Shown: positions 1 through 7,490, counted from the stretch's first letter. The stretch: 21,425 nucleotides of DNA from an uncultured Collinsella sp. (GCA_958372035.1 CATXML010000002.1:1-21425); one strand, 5' to 3'. Translations and numbers: made by a program. The notes: a model not told the origin generated them from the letters alone.

Positions 1-18
1 GAGACTACCAATCTGACA

Positions 19-50
19 GGGCCTCGTCCGCGTGTGGACGGGGCCCTTTT
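19..50 (+). terminator. Rho-independent terminator of an upstream gene
   Basis: An 11-bp stem (19-29 with 36-46, one G-U pair) closes a 6-nt loop and is followed directly by TTTT. It most likely ends a transcript entering from the left edge of the window, whose gene is not visible. Confidence 0.85.
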
Positions 51-76
51 GCGTGGCCTTTTATGTCTGCTATACT
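49..76 (+). promoter_or_regulatory. Putative sigma-70 promoter of the toxin-antitoxin pair
   Basis: A good -10 hexamer TATACT lies at 71-76. A weak -35 candidate TTGCGT lies at 49-54, 16 nt upstream. The -10 is 24 nt before the antitoxin start, giving a short leader. The -10 is convincing, the -35 is not. Confidence 0.5.
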
Positions 77-100
77 GCTAGCACGTAGAAAGGGGCCGTT

Positions 101-445
101 ATGGGAACGGCAATGGTGCAGCTCAACACGCGAATTGATCCTATGCTCAAAGCTGGTGGCGATGCGGTCCTAACTCGCAATGGGTTGGGGCCGAGTGATG
201 CCATTCGCGCGCTTTGGGTCTATCTTGTCGAGCATCAAGCGTTGCCGGGATTTATGCTGGCGGATAAGCGTGAGCTGCCCCGCGCGAAGAGCCTTGCCGA
301 GCAGGGGTGTGGCCTAGCTTTTTCCTCGTTGGGGCTAAGCGCTTCGGATTTCGCATCGGCGGAATCTTCGGCGGACAACTGGGATGCCGTACGCGATGAT
401 ATGTATGACGCGATGATTGCCGACATAGAGGCGAATTGCCGATGA
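101..445 (+). CDS. RelB/DinJ-family antitoxin
   Basis: A 114-residue protein likely to be the labile antitoxin of a type II toxin-antitoxin pair. The N-terminal half reads like the ribbon-helix-helix DNA-binding region of RelB/DinJ proteins: VQLNTRID, then GLGPSDAIRALWVYL, then ALPGFM. The C-terminal half (about residues 55-114) is acidic and serine/alanine rich and would be the toxin-wrapping segment. The ATG at 101 follows GAAAGGGG (87-94); an in-frame ATG at 113 is a less likely start. The stop overlaps the toxin start in an ATGA (442-445), which implies translational coupling. By family analogy the protein, with or without toxin, would repress the promoter just upstream. No operator palindrome was identified. 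Confidence 0.8.
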   Translation: MGTAMVQLNTRIDPMLKAGGDAVLTRNGLGPSDAIRALWVYLVEHQALPGFMLADKRELPRAKSLAEQGCGLAFSSLGLSASDFASAESSADNWDAVRDDMYDAMIADIEANCR

Positions 446-909
446 TTGAGGCAAAGCGTCTGCTGGTAGATACGAACGTTTGGCTCGATTATTACCTACA
501 AGAGGGGGCATTCGACGAAGCGAAGTACCTGGTGGAGCTTGCCGAGGCAGGAAAGATTGACCTTCTGTACGCGCCGACGACGGCAAAGGATGTGTTCTAC
601 ATTTTGCCTCGGCGCCTAGCCCGGCGGAATGCGAATGGGATTAGCGTGTCGTTTGCCTCGGCGTCATGGGCCTGCATCGAGCATATGATGCAGGTGGCAA
701 CGGCTTCTCCGCTTTCGTTGGCAGAGTGCGAGATGGCGCGCATGCTTGGCAAGCGTATGCCGGATCTTGAAGACAACCTCATCATTGCTTCGGGGGAGAC
801 GGCAGATGTTGACTACGTAGTCACGAGTGACCGACGCATGCTGGAGGCAATGCCTGAGGTGTGCCTGACGCCCGCGCGTGCACTCGAGATGATCGGGATC
901 CTCGACTAA
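442..909 (+). CDS. PIN-domain toxin (VapC-like ribonuclease)
   Basis: A 155-residue PIN-domain protein, by family a Mg-dependent endoribonuclease that is toxic when free of its antitoxin. Expected acidic active-site residues are visible: D10 in LLVDTNVWLDY, D50 or its neighbourhood, D111 in DLEDNLIIAS, and D130 in DYVVTSDRRML. The length is normal for the family. I chose the ATG at 442, which overlaps the antitoxin stop as ATGA; a TTG two codons upstream (436) is possible but unneeded. Pairing of a RelB/DinJ-type antitoxin with a PIN toxin rather than a RelE-fold toxin is a mixed combination. The RNA target cannot be told from sequence. A plain nuclease without toxin activity is the main alternative. 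Confidence 0.8.
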   Translation: MIEAKRLLVDTNVWLDYYLQEGAFDEAKYLVELAEAGKIDLLYAPTTAKDVFYILPRRLARRNANGISVSFASASWACIEHMMQVATASPLSLAECEMARMLGKRMPDLEDNLIIASGETADVDYVVTSDRRMLEAMPEVCLTPARALEMIGILD

Positions 910-974
910 CCTTGTCTGTCTGGTTTCGCTATCATATGGGGCAATGTGAACCTCATGCAACTTTGGAGGACGGT

Positions 975-1442
975 ATGGCGGATAACGCCGAGATGCTATT
1001 CTCGCCCGAGCTGGTGTTTTTTGATTGGGAGTGTGCGACACCGGATGAGGTGTTTGCACGGCTTGAGGGAGAGCTTGCTTCGCGTGGTTACATTGCCGAC
1101 GGCTGGCTCGACGCCGTCCGCACGCGCGAGGACGCCTATCCCACGGGTCTCGCTATGCCGGCGGCAAACATCGCCATTCCGCATACCGATCCGGGATTTG
1201 TGGCCAAGCCCTATATCGCGGTGGTAAAGCCCGCTGCACCTGTGACGTTCAACGCGATGGCGGGTATGGGCGCCCCAGTGCCGGCGCAGATTATCATCAA
1301 TCTGGGCATTGCCGAGCCGGGCGGCCAGGTCGAGGCCCTGCAAGCGCTTATGAATATCTTTATGGATGCCGACGCTGCAGCCGATGTACTCGGCCAGACC
1401 ACGCCGCAGGGCATGGTCGACGCCATCCGCCGCCACTTTTAA
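975..1442 (+). CDS. PTS EIIA component, fructose/mannitol/galactitol type
   Basis: A 155-residue cytoplasmic phosphocarrier domain of the phosphotransferase system, EIIA type 2. The phosphorylatable histidine is H70 in the motif NIAIPHTDP. The C-terminal stretch AEPGGQVEALQALMNIF matches the family's helical region and the length fits a free-standing EIIA. The ATG at 975 follows GGAGGA (965-970) at 4 nt; an upstream in-frame start at 861 would overlap the toxin gene and has no ribosome site. No EIIB, EIIC or sugar catabolic gene is adjacent, so the sugar is unknown. It may serve a distant permease (galactitol-type GatA is my closest guess) or act in regulation. Confidence 0.85.
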   Translation: MADNAEMLFSPELVFFDWECATPDEVFARLEGELASRGYIADGWLDAVRTREDAYPTGLAMPAANIAIPHTDPGFVAKPYIAVVKPAAPVTFNAMAGMGAPVPAQIIINLGIAEPGGQVEALQALMNIFMDADAAADVLGQTTPQGMVDAIRRHF

Positions 1443-1446
1443 GGCC

Positions 1447-1500
1447 GGCACTTGGGGACAGTCCCTAACTGCCGGCAGAAAAGGAACGTCCCCAAGTGCC
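1447..1500. repeat. REP-like inverted repeat with GGGGAC core
   Basis: Perfect 13-bp inverted repeat, GGCACTTGGGGAC (1447-1459) and its complement at 1488-1500, with a 28-nt loop that includes a second AGTCCC and GCCGGC. It lies 4 nt after the EIIA stop and may also act as a transcription barrier, although no T-run follows. The GGGGAC core recurs in other intergenic hairpins of this window. Confidence 0.75.
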
Positions 1501-1576
1501 AGGGTTGCCCCCTTTGTCGCGGGGCTGCGTTGTGACACAATGGCGTTTGTTCGATTCGTGATGTGAAAGGCCAAAC

Positions 1577-2800
1577 ATGGCAAACAAGAAAAAGAACCCC
1601 GAGGTCGCGCCGACGCCCGAACAGCAGGCCCGCGCCGCCTCCAGCTCTCGCAAGAAGCAGCGCAAGACGTACGTGTCCAAGACCGTCAAGATTGTCCTGG
1701 TGGTCATCGGCGTGCTGGCGATGCTGCTCTCCGTCTCGGCCATGGCGTGCTCCGGCCTGATGTCGCAGACCGAAAGCGCCAGCTCGGGCTATAAGCTCAC
1801 TGGTGGCGTGGCTGCCACCATCAACGGCACCAACCTCACCGAGGACACCGTGACCAAGCAGATCATGAGCATGCGCACGTCCTATGGTTATACCAAGGAC
1901 AAGGATTGGGCGCAGTACCTGGTCAACAACGACCTTACGCCCAAGAAGTACCGCAAACAGCTCATCGATTCCTACGCGCAGCAGATTCTGCTTCAGCAGG
2001 CGCAGAAGGAAAACGGCGTGACGGTGTCGGACAAGGAGGTCGAGAAGGCTTGGAAGGACGCGTGCAAGAGCGCGGGCGGCGCCAAGACCTTTAAGAAGAC
2101 GCTTAAGACTTACGGCTACACCGAGGACACCTATAAGAGCTCGCTCAAGGAGAGCCTGGCGCAGCAAAAGCTCAAGGAAGCCGTGGCGCCCACCAGCAAG
2201 CCCAAGGACAGCGAGATCGTCGATTACATCAACGAGAGCCTGTCGAAGTATAACGATGCCCGCCGCTCGTCGAACATCCTGATCAAGGTTGATTCCGATG
2301 CGTCCGATGAGGACAAGGCTGCCGCCAAGGCCAAGGCGCAGGAGTGCCTGGACAAGATCAACTCCGGTGAGCTGAGCTTTGAGGACGCCGTTGAGCAGTA
2401 CTCCGAGGACACCGGTTCCAAGGAGAAGAAGGGTGACGTGGGCTGGGACAAGCTCACCACCTTTGTCGACAGCTACCAGACGGCGCTCGAGGGGCTCAAC
2501 AAGGGCGACGTGAGCGACGTCGTCGAGTCGACGTATGGTTACCACATCATCAAGTGCACCGACTACTTCCATGTCGATAATCAGGTCGATGATATCAAGC
2601 AGGTACCCAAGGACATCAAGAAGTATGTCTCCAACGTGGTGAAGACGCAGGCAGAGAGCACTGCGTACAGCGAGTGGCTGGAGCAGTACAAGAAGGACGC
2701 CGACATCACCGTTAACCCCATGCCCAAGGACGTGCCGTACAACGTCAGCCTGAAGGGCGTCACCAAGAGTTCGACCGACAATTCGTCGACGACTGAGTAA
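1577..2800 (+). CDS. Membrane-anchored parvulin-type peptidyl-prolyl isomerase (PrsA/SurA-like foldase)
   Basis: A 407-residue extracytoplasmic foldase. Residues 1-34 are polar and Lys/Arg rich (inside), 35-58 form one hydrophobic segment, and the rest is outside. Residues 75-200 resemble the SurA/PrsA N-terminal chaperone region. The parvulin rotamase domain spans about 230-332, with NILIKV, then DAVEQYSED, GDVGW, and the terminal ESTYGYHIIKC. The tail is Ser/Thr rich. Cys58 ends the hydrophobic stretch, but MAC is a poor lipobox, so a transmembrane anchor is more likely than a lipoprotein. The start follows AAAGG (1566-1570). By family it helps secreted proteins fold at the membrane-wall interface. 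The next gene follows on the same strand after a 54-nt gap and may be co-transcribed. Confidence 0.88.
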   Translation: MANKKKNPEVAPTPEQQARAASSSRKKQRKTYVSKTVKIVLVVIGVLAMLLSVSAMACSGLMSQTESASSGYKLTGGVAATINGTNLTEDTVTKQIMSMRTSYGYTKDKDWAQYLVNNDLTPKKYRKQLIDSYAQQILLQQAQKENGVTVSDKEVEKAWKDACKSAGGAKTFKKTLKTYGYTEDTYKSSLKESLAQQKLKEAVAPTSKPKDSEIVDYINESLSKYNDARRSSNILIKVDSDASDEDKAAAKAKAQECLDKINSGELSFEDAVEQYSEDTGSKEKKGDVGWDKLTTFVDSYQTALEGLNKGDVSDVVESTYGYHIIKCTDYFHVDNQVDDIKQVPKDIKKYVSNVVKTQAESTAYSEWLEQYKKDADITVNPMPKDVPYNVSLKGVTKSSTDNSSTTE

Positions 2801-2854
2801 TCATGGGGCAGCGCTCGTGTGAGTGCCGCCCGCACTATTGAGGAGGATTTGCAG

Positions 2855-3298
2855 ATGACCAACGAAGAGCTGCAGAAGGAAATGATCGCCGCCATGAAGG
2901 CCAAGGATAAGGTTCGCCTGTCCATCATTCGCCAGGTCAAGGCCGAGGTGAAGAATATCGAGGTTAACGAGCGCCGCGACGTGACCGAGGAAGACGTCAA
3001 CAGCATGATCAAGCGTCTGATTAAGCAGACGAGCGAGACGCTGGAGATGTCCATCAAGGCCGGTACCGACCAAGAGCGTACCGACAACCTGACCGAGCAG
3101 GTCAAGATTCTGGAGAGCCTGCTGCCCGCGCAGGTTTCGGGCGAGGAGCTCGAGGCACTGATCGAGCAGGTCATCGCCGAGCTGGGCGCTACTTCCAAGA
3201 AGCAGATGGGCCAGGTCATGGGAGCACTCGGCAAGGCCACCGGCGGCAACTTCGACAAGCCGGCCGCGGCAAAGATCGTCGGCGCAAAGCTTGCGTAA
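2855..3298 (+). CDS. GatB/YqeY domain-containing protein
   Basis: A 147-residue protein of the YqeY family, homologous to the C-terminal tRNA-binding region of GatB of the tRNA amidotransferase. Family traits visible: KDKVRLSIIRQVKAEVKN near the N terminus, LTEQVKILESLLPAQVSGEEL in the middle, and a C-terminal helical domain with KKQMGQVMGAL and ATGGNFDKPAAAKIV. It lacks the GatB catalytic part; the cellular role of stand-alone YqeY proteins is not settled. The ATG at 2855 follows AGGAGG (2841-2846); an upstream GTG at 2819 has no such site. Small, highly charged, no signal peptide, presumably cytoplasmic. Confidence 0.88.
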   Translation: MTNEELQKEMIAAMKAKDKVRLSIIRQVKAEVKNIEVNERRDVTEEDVNSMIKRLIKQTSETLEMSIKAGTDQERTDNLTEQVKILESLLPAQVSGEELEALIEQVIAELGATSKKQMGQVMGALGKATGGNFDKPAAAKIVGAKLA

Positions 3299-3301
3299 TT
3301 T

Positions 3302-3329
3302 GTTACGCGGTTTTACCAAACCGCGTAAC
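3302..3329. other. Perfect 12-bp stem-loop without T-tract
   Basis: GTTACGCGGTTT (3302-3313) pairs perfectly with 3318-3329 across the 4-nt loop TACC, three bases after the yqeY stop. No run of T follows on either strand, so it is not a classical terminator alone. It may stabilise the mRNA 3' end, work with the terminator 50 nt downstream, or be a protein-binding palindrome. Confidence 0.7.
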
Positions 3330-3377
3330 GGCTCGACGCTGCAAACCCGTACACACGGCAATCTGACGTTCAATTTC

Positions 3378-3413
3378 AAGGGCGCGACCATAAGGTCTGC
3401 GCCCTTTCATTTC
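3378..3413 (+). terminator. Rho-independent terminator after yqeY
   Basis: AAGGGCGC (3378-3385) pairs with GCGCCCTT (3399-3406); inner GAC/GTC can extend the stem. It is followed by TTTCATTTC. It closes the foldase-yqeY transcription unit. Confidence 0.75.
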
Positions 3414-3468
3414 ACGTCACCTTGCTCGCGTGTACGGGTTTTCGCTGACTTATGCTCAACAAGGGCGG

Positions 3469-3506
3469 TTGGGCGCTCACTGGGGACAGACTTAAATGAG
3501 TGCCCA
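3469..3506. repeat. REP-like inverted repeat with GGGGACAG core
   Basis: TTGGGCGCTCA (3469-3479) and TGAGTGCCCAA (3496-3506) form an 11-bp imperfect inverted repeat around a 16-nt loop containing TGGGGACAG. The 319-nt gap between yqeY and the ABC operon (3299-3617) holds this element, two hairpins and the transporter's upstream region, and no gene. Confidence 0.65.
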
Positions 3507-3576
3507 ATGAGTGGGTGGAAGATTGCGGGTTCTTTACGGGAATGTAGTGTGGGCTGCGGAAACGTGGTTCTTTCCG

Positions 3577-3582
3577 TACAAT
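3577..3582 (+). promoter_or_regulatory. Putative -10 element of the amino-acid ABC transporter operon
   Basis: TACAAT at 3577-3582, 35 nt before the ATPase start, is the best -10 candidate in the gap. No clear -35 lies at the right distance. No operator was recognised. Confidence 0.35.
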
Positions 3583-3617
3583 AGTTCAACTCGTGTAAAC
3601 GCAGGGAAGGGACATTC

Positions 3618-4349
3618 ATGGCAGACATGATCGAGATCAAGCATCTCAACAAGTACTTTGGCGACCTGCATGTGCTCAAAGATATCAATCTCACCGTTAA
3701 GCGCGGCGAGAAGCTCGTAATGATCGGGCCTTCCGGTTCGGGTAAGTCGACGCTCATCCGTTGCGTCGATTATCTGGAGGAGCCCACGTCGGGCGAGGTC
3801 GTCATCGACGGTACGCCGCTCACCAAAAAGAATCACCTGGAGATGGCTCGCAAGTACAGCTCCATGGTGTTTCAGCAGTTCAACCTGTATCCCAACATGA
3901 CGGTGCTCGGCAATCTGACGCTCGCGCCCATCAAGCTGCAAAAGAAGAGCAAGGAGGAGGCGACCGAGATCGCCATCGCCGCACTCAAGCGCGTCGGCAT
4001 GGCGCATAAGGCCGGCGAGTATCCGCAGAATCTCTCGGGTGGTCAGCAGCAGCGCATCGCCATCGCCCGCGCCCTGTGTACCAAGCAGCCCATCATCCTG
4101 TTTGACGAGCCGACTTCGGCGCTCGACCCCGAGATGGTCCAGGAGGTTCTGGACGTTATGATTGAGCTCGCGCAGGAGGACATCACCATGATCTGCGTGA
4201 CGCACGAGATGGGCTTTGCGCGCCAGGTGGCCGACCGCGTCATCTTTATGGAGGACGGCCGCATCCTGGAGGAGGGCACGCCCGAGCACTTCTTCGATAA
4301 CCCCGAGAACCCGCGCTGCCGCGAGTTCCTGTCCAAGATTCTGCACTAG
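3618..4349 (+). CDS. Polar amino-acid ABC transporter ATP-binding protein (GlnQ-like)
   Basis: A 243-residue ATPase that drives import by the permeases at 5259-6647. All ABC motifs are intact: Walker [10 protein letters not shown] (37-45), Q-loop around [12 protein letters not shown], signature LSGGQQQ (139-145), Walker [11 protein letters not shown] with D163 and E164, and switch H196 in VTHEMGF. The signature and the tail CREFLSKIL are typical of the HisP/GlnQ subfamily for polar amino acids. The start has AGGGAAGGGA upstream. It is the first gene of an operon ATPase, binding lipoprotein, permease, permease. The exact amino acid cannot be named. Confidence 0.93.
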   Translation: MADMIEIKHLNKYFGDLHVLKDINLTVKRGEKLVMIGPSGSGKSTLIRCVDYLEEPTSGEVVIDGTPLTKKNHLEMARKYSSMVFQQFNLYPNMTVLGNLTLAPIKLQKKSKEEATEIAIAALKRVGMAHKAGEYPQNLSGGQQQRIAIARALCTKQPIILFDEPTSALDPEMVQEVLDVMIELAQEDITMICVTHEMGFARQVADRVIFMEDGRILEEGTPEHFFDNPENPRCREFLSKILH

Positions 4350-4357
4350 GCGCGGTG

Positions 4358-5233
4358 ATGGACATGACGGATATGACGAGGGCGGCCGTGACGCGCCGCC
4401 GCTTTTTGCAGCTGGCTGGCGCCGGCATGCTTGCGCTGACGGGGACCGCGCTCACCGGTTGCGGCAACTCCACCAGCGGCGAGGGCTCCGACAAGGGGTC
4501 CAAGCTTGCGGCCATCAAGTCGCGTGGCCATCTAAATGCCGGCGTTAAGAAGGACGTTCCCGGCTATGGCTATTACGACACCGCCAAGGGTCGCTTTGAG
4601 GGTATGGAAGTCGATTTGTGCTACCAGATCGCCGCTGCCGTCTTTGGCGTGAGCTACAAGGAGGCCCGCGCCCAGGAGCTTGTCGAGTTTACCGACGTAA
4701 CGCCCAAGACGCGCGGCCCGCTGATCGATAACGGCCAACTTGACGTGGTCGCGGCGACCTACACCATCACCGACGAGCGCAAGAAGAGCTGGGATTTCTC
4801 GACGCCTTACCGCACCGACTACGTGGGACTCATGGTCAAGAAGCGTTCGGGCTTTACCTCGATTGAGGACCTGGACGGCAAGGTCATCGGCGTGAGCCAG
4901 GGTGCCACCACGCAGGGCCTGATCGAGCAGATGATCAAGGACAACGGCTTTAGCTGCAAGCCCGAGTTTAGGGCCTTTAGCGGCTACCCCATCATCAAGA
5001 GCTCGCTCGACGCCGGCAATATCGACGTCTTTGCCATGGACCGCTCCACGCTGGCCGGTTACATGAACGAGACCGTTGAGCTGTTGCAGCCCGAGGTCAA
5101 GTTTGGCGAGCAGGGCTACGGCGTGGCGACCAAGAAGGGCTGTGACCTTTCGGCCGTGGTCGGCCAGGTGATTTGCGATCGCCTGGCCGACGGCTGGCTC
5201 GACCAAGAGGTCAAGACCTGGGGTCTTGTATAG
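4358..5233 (+). CDS. Amino-acid ABC transporter substrate-binding lipoprotein, Tat-type signal
   Basis: A 291-residue periplasmic-binding-protein-like receptor of the polar amino-acid family (SBP_bac_3). The N terminus has a twin-arginine motif TRRRFLQ (12-18), a hydrophobic stretch, and a lipobox LTGC with Cys35 as the lipidation site. The mature part shows KSRGHLNAGVKKDVPGYGY, FEGMEVDLCYQIAAAVFG, and IEDLDGKVIGVSQGATTQ, all characteristic. It lies 8 nt after the ATPase stop. The start is uncertain: GTG at 4355, ATG at 4358 and ATG at 4364 are possible and all have weak ribosome sites, so coupling to the ATPase is likely. It would capture the substrate outside the membrane and deliver it to the two permeases. 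Confidence 0.9.
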   Translation: MDMTDMTRAAVTRRRFLQLAGAGMLALTGTALTGCGNSTSGEGSDKGSKLAAIKSRGHLNAGVKKDVPGYGYYDTAKGRFEGMEVDLCYQIAAAVFGVSYKEARAQELVEFTDVTPKTRGPLIDNGQLDVVAATYTITDERKKSWDFSTPYRTDYVGLMVKKRSGFTSIEDLDGKVIGVSQGATTQGLIEQMIKDNGFSCKPEFRAFSGYPIIKSSLDAGNIDVFAMDRSTLAGYMNETVELLQPEVKFGEQGYGVATKKGCDLSAVVGQVICDRLADGWLDQEVKTWGLV

Positions 5234-5258
5234 GTGCATCGTCCAAGGAAGGAATCAA

Positions 5259-6005
5259 ATGCTCGAAGGATTATTTGACGCCGACCGTTGGTCGACGACA
5301 TTTCAAAACATGGGGCCCTTCTGGGAGGGCTTTGGCGTGACGCTACAGGTGGTCGTTGCCGGTCTGCTGCTGTCGCTGGTGCTGGGCACGCTGCTGGGTG
5401 TGTTCTCTACCACCCGTTCGCGCGTGCTGCGCGCCATAAGCCGCGTGTACGTGGAGTTTTACCAGAACACCCCGTTGCCCGTGCAGGTGCTCTTTATGTA
5501 CATGGCTGGTCCGCAGTTTTTGCAGGCCATAACCGGTGCCGACCAGCCGGTGCGCATCGCGCCGTTCGTGCTGGGCTTCTTGGGCGTGGGCCTGTATCAC
5601 GCGGCCTACATCTCGGAGGTCATCCGCACCGGTATCGAGGCGGTTCCGCGCGGTCAGATGGAGGCGGCGCAGAGCCAGGGTTTCACCCGTGCGCAGGCGT
5701 ACTGGTACATCGTGCTGCCCCAGACATTCAAGATCATTCTGCCGCCGCTGTGCAACCAGGCACTCAACCTAGTCAAGAACACGTCGGTGCTGGCGCTTGT
5801 GGCCGGCGGCGACCTTATGTACCGTTCCGACAACTTTGTGAGTCTGTACGGTTACCTGCAGGGATACATCGTCTGCTGCCTTATGTACTTCATCATCTGC
5901 TTTCCGCTCGCCATGCTGGTGCAGTGGCTCGAGCGCCGCTCCAAGGAGCGTCCGCGCGGCGTGAGCCTCGCCGAGCTGGGGCTCGACAACGTAGAGGAGG
6001 CCTAG
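5259..6005 (+). CDS. Amino-acid ABC transporter permease 1
   Basis: A 248-residue inner-membrane permease of the His/Glu/Gln family with about five hydrophobic segments. The EAA loop that contacts the ATPase is clear at about 130-163 (AVPRGQMEAAQSQGFTRAQ, then LPQTFKIILPPL). FYQNTPLPVQVLFMY (68-82) matches the family's early conserved region. The ATG at 5259 follows AAGGAAGGA (5245-5253); the longer frame from 5226 would overlap the receptor gene. It ends 3 nt before the next permease gene, which has GAGGAGG overlapping this gene's end. Confidence 0.92.
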   Translation: MLEGLFDADRWSTTFQNMGPFWEGFGVTLQVVVAGLLLSLVLGTLLGVFSTTRSRVLRAISRVYVEFYQNTPLPVQVLFMYMAGPQFLQAITGADQPVRIAPFVLGFLGVGLYHAAYISEVIRTGIEAVPRGQMEAAQSQGFTRAQAYWYIVLPQTFKIILPPLCNQALNLVKNTSVLALVAGGDLMYRSDNFVSLYGYLQGYIVCCLMYFIICFPLAMLVQWLERRSKERPRGVSLAELGLDNVEEA

Positions 6006-6008
6006 CGC

Positions 6009-6647
6009 ATGGAAATCTTCAACGCGACCAACCTGCTCTACATTTGGGGCGGCTTTGTTAAGACAATCGAGATCTCGGCGCTGTCGATCTTTTTCTCGCT
6101 CATCTTTGGCACGGTGCTGGCGCTTGTTAAAAGCTATGCGCCCCGCCCATTCCGTATTTTGGTGAGCGCCTATATCGAGCTGTTCCGTTGCACGCCGAAC
6201 CTGCTGTGGATCCTGTTTATCTACTTTACGGTGCAGGGTTTGGACATTGTGATTTCGACCATTGCCTTTACGCTGTTTACCAGCGCTGTTATGGCCGAAA
6301 TTGTGCGCGGCGGTCTCAACTCGATTCCGCGCGGCCAGTTTGAGGCGGCACAGAGCCAGGGCTTTGGCTTCTTTGCCACGATGCGCTACATCATCCTGCC
6401 TCAAACGTTTAAGACAATCATCCCGGCGCTGTTTAGCCAGTGCACGACCGCCATTAAGGACAGCTCGTATCTTTCGGGCATTAACGTGGCCGAACTCATG
6501 TACACGGCAAACGTCGTGATGGCCCACGCGATCGATCTGTCGCAGGTGCTTATGCTCTACGGCCTGGTGTTTGCGATGTACTTTGTGCTCAACTTTGGTA
6601 TCTCGCTGCTGGTCCGAGCTTACCAACGCCGCATCGTAGCCGCATAG
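6009..6647 (+). CDS. Amino-acid ABC transporter permease 2
   Basis: A 212-residue paralogue of permease 1, expected to pair with it as a heterodimer. The EAA loop is at about 107-140 (IPRGQFEAAQSQGFGFF, then LPQTFKTIIPAL), and ELFRCTPNLLWILFIYF (57-73) corresponds to the equivalent segment of its partner. The ATG at 6009 follows GAGGAGG (5994-6000). It is the last gene of the operon; the long inverted repeat at 6648-6753 begins at the base after the stop codon and may terminate the transcript or protect its 3' end. Confidence 0.92.
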   Translation: MEIFNATNLLYIWGGFVKTIEISALSIFFSLIFGTVLALVKSYAPRPFRILVSAYIELFRCTPNLLWILFIYFTVQGLDIVISTIAFTLFTSAVMAEIVRGGLNSIPRGQFEAAQSQGFGFFATMRYIILPQTFKTIIPALFSQCTTAIKDSSYLSGINVAELMYTANVVMAHAIDLSQVLMLYGLVFAMYFVLNFGISLLVRAYQRRIVAA

Positions 6648-6753
6648 CCTGGTTTTCCCTGGCACCCAACCTTGGCCTTCAAACCGTCGCTCGCGTACCA
6701 AAGTACGCGTCGCTCCTCTTTCAGGCCAATCTTGGGCACCAGGAAAACCCAGG
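6648..6753. repeat. 106-bp palindromic element (REP/BIME-like)
   Basis: Outer arms 6648-6677 and 6724-6753 are complementary at about 24 of 30 positions (both carry the CCTGG, CCCAA and TTGGCC blocks). Inside, CGCGTAC (6692-6698) pairs perfectly with 6703-6709 around the loop CAAA. The folded RNA would be one long hairpin. It fills the gap between the permease and the kinase-like gene. No coding frame in it is credible. Confidence 0.75.
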
Positions 6754-6814
6754 TACGGTATCGTGGGAATAAGAGATAAACAGCCCTTTTCTCATTTGTT
6801 AGAAAGGAATCGCG

Positions 6815-7438
6815 ATGAGCGATCTGGAGAACAAGAAGAATCCTGTGGTCATTACCATCGCGCGCGATTTTGGTGCCGAGGGTCATGAGATTGGACGCAT
6901 CCTCGCCAACGAGCTGGGGATTCCGCTGTACGACAACGAGCTGCTGGTGCGTGCGTCGCTGCGCGCGGGCGAGTCGCTCGATAAGATGGCCGCCTACGAC
7001 GAGCGCCTGGCCGTGGAGAACATGGCGTTTTTGCCCGACCGCTACGACGCCCGTTCGTACTCGGACAAGCTGTTCCAAAAGATGAGCCAGGTGATTTTGG
7101 ACTTGGGTGAGACCGAGAGCTGCATTATCGAAGGCCGCCTGTCCGATTACCTGCTTCGCAACAACCCCAACCACATTGCCGTGTTGGTGACCGCTCCCTT
7201 TGAGGACCGCGTCGAGATTGTGCGCAAGAAGCGTGGCCTTAACAAAAAGAAGGGCGCCAAGCTGGTCAAACAGCAGCAGAAGGCGCGCGAGGCGTTCTAT
7301 AAGCGCTACAGCGCCGGCAAGTGGAAGATGACGAGCGGTAAGGACATCGTCGTCAACCGCGCCAAGCTGGGCCGCGAGGGCTGCAAAGACGTTATCGCCG
7401 CTGCCTACCGCTACAAAGTAGCGCAGCTCGAAGACTAA
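6815..7438 (+). CDS. Cytidylate kinase-like family protein
   Basis: A 207-residue P-loop-like protein of the Cytidylate_kin2 family. VVITIARDFGAEGHEIGRIL (11-30) is the typical nucleotide-loop region; it lacks the canonical GKS/T, as is usual in this family. It is followed by GIPLYDNELL, a central helical part, IIEGRLSDYLL, and a Lys/Arg-rich lid (KKRGLNKKKGAKLVKQQQKAREAF in the middle). By family it may phosphorylate a nucleotide or another small molecule; its real substrate is unknown, and it should not be taken as the housekeeping Cmk. The start has GAAAGGA upstream. It is monocistronic, with a strong terminator 4 nt after the stop. Confidence 0.85.
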   Translation: MSDLENKKNPVVITIARDFGAEGHEIGRILANELGIPLYDNELLVRASLRAGESLDKMAAYDERLAVENMAFLPDRYDARSYSDKLFQKMSQVILDLGETESCIIEGRLSDYLLRNNPNHIAVLVTAPFEDRVEIVRKKRGLNKKKGAKLVKQQQKAREAFYKRYSAGKWKMTSGKDIVVNRAKLGREGCKDVIAAAYRYKVAQLED

Positions 7439-7442
7439 CCGA

Positions 7443-7490
7443 CCAAAACCACCACAAAGGGGACAGGCACCTTTGTGGTGGTTTTTGTTT
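7443..7490 (+). terminator. Terminator hairpin with GGGGACAGGCA loop (left copy of an inverted pair)
   Basis: An 18-bp stem with one mismatch (7443-7460 with 7470-7487) around the 9-nt loop GGACAGGCA, continuing into TTTTTGTTTT. It ends the kinase-like gene. Almost the same sequence lies in reverse orientation at 7776-7815. Confidence 0.85.

Noticed and set aside
8..3366. Shared CAATCTGAC at 10-18 and 3359-3367 before terminators
   Set aside because: A nine-base match in two places is too short to call a repeat.
5769..6701. A 310-codon minus-strand frame over the permease genes
   Set aside because: Arg/His/Gln-rich shadow with no motif, opposite two conserved permeases.
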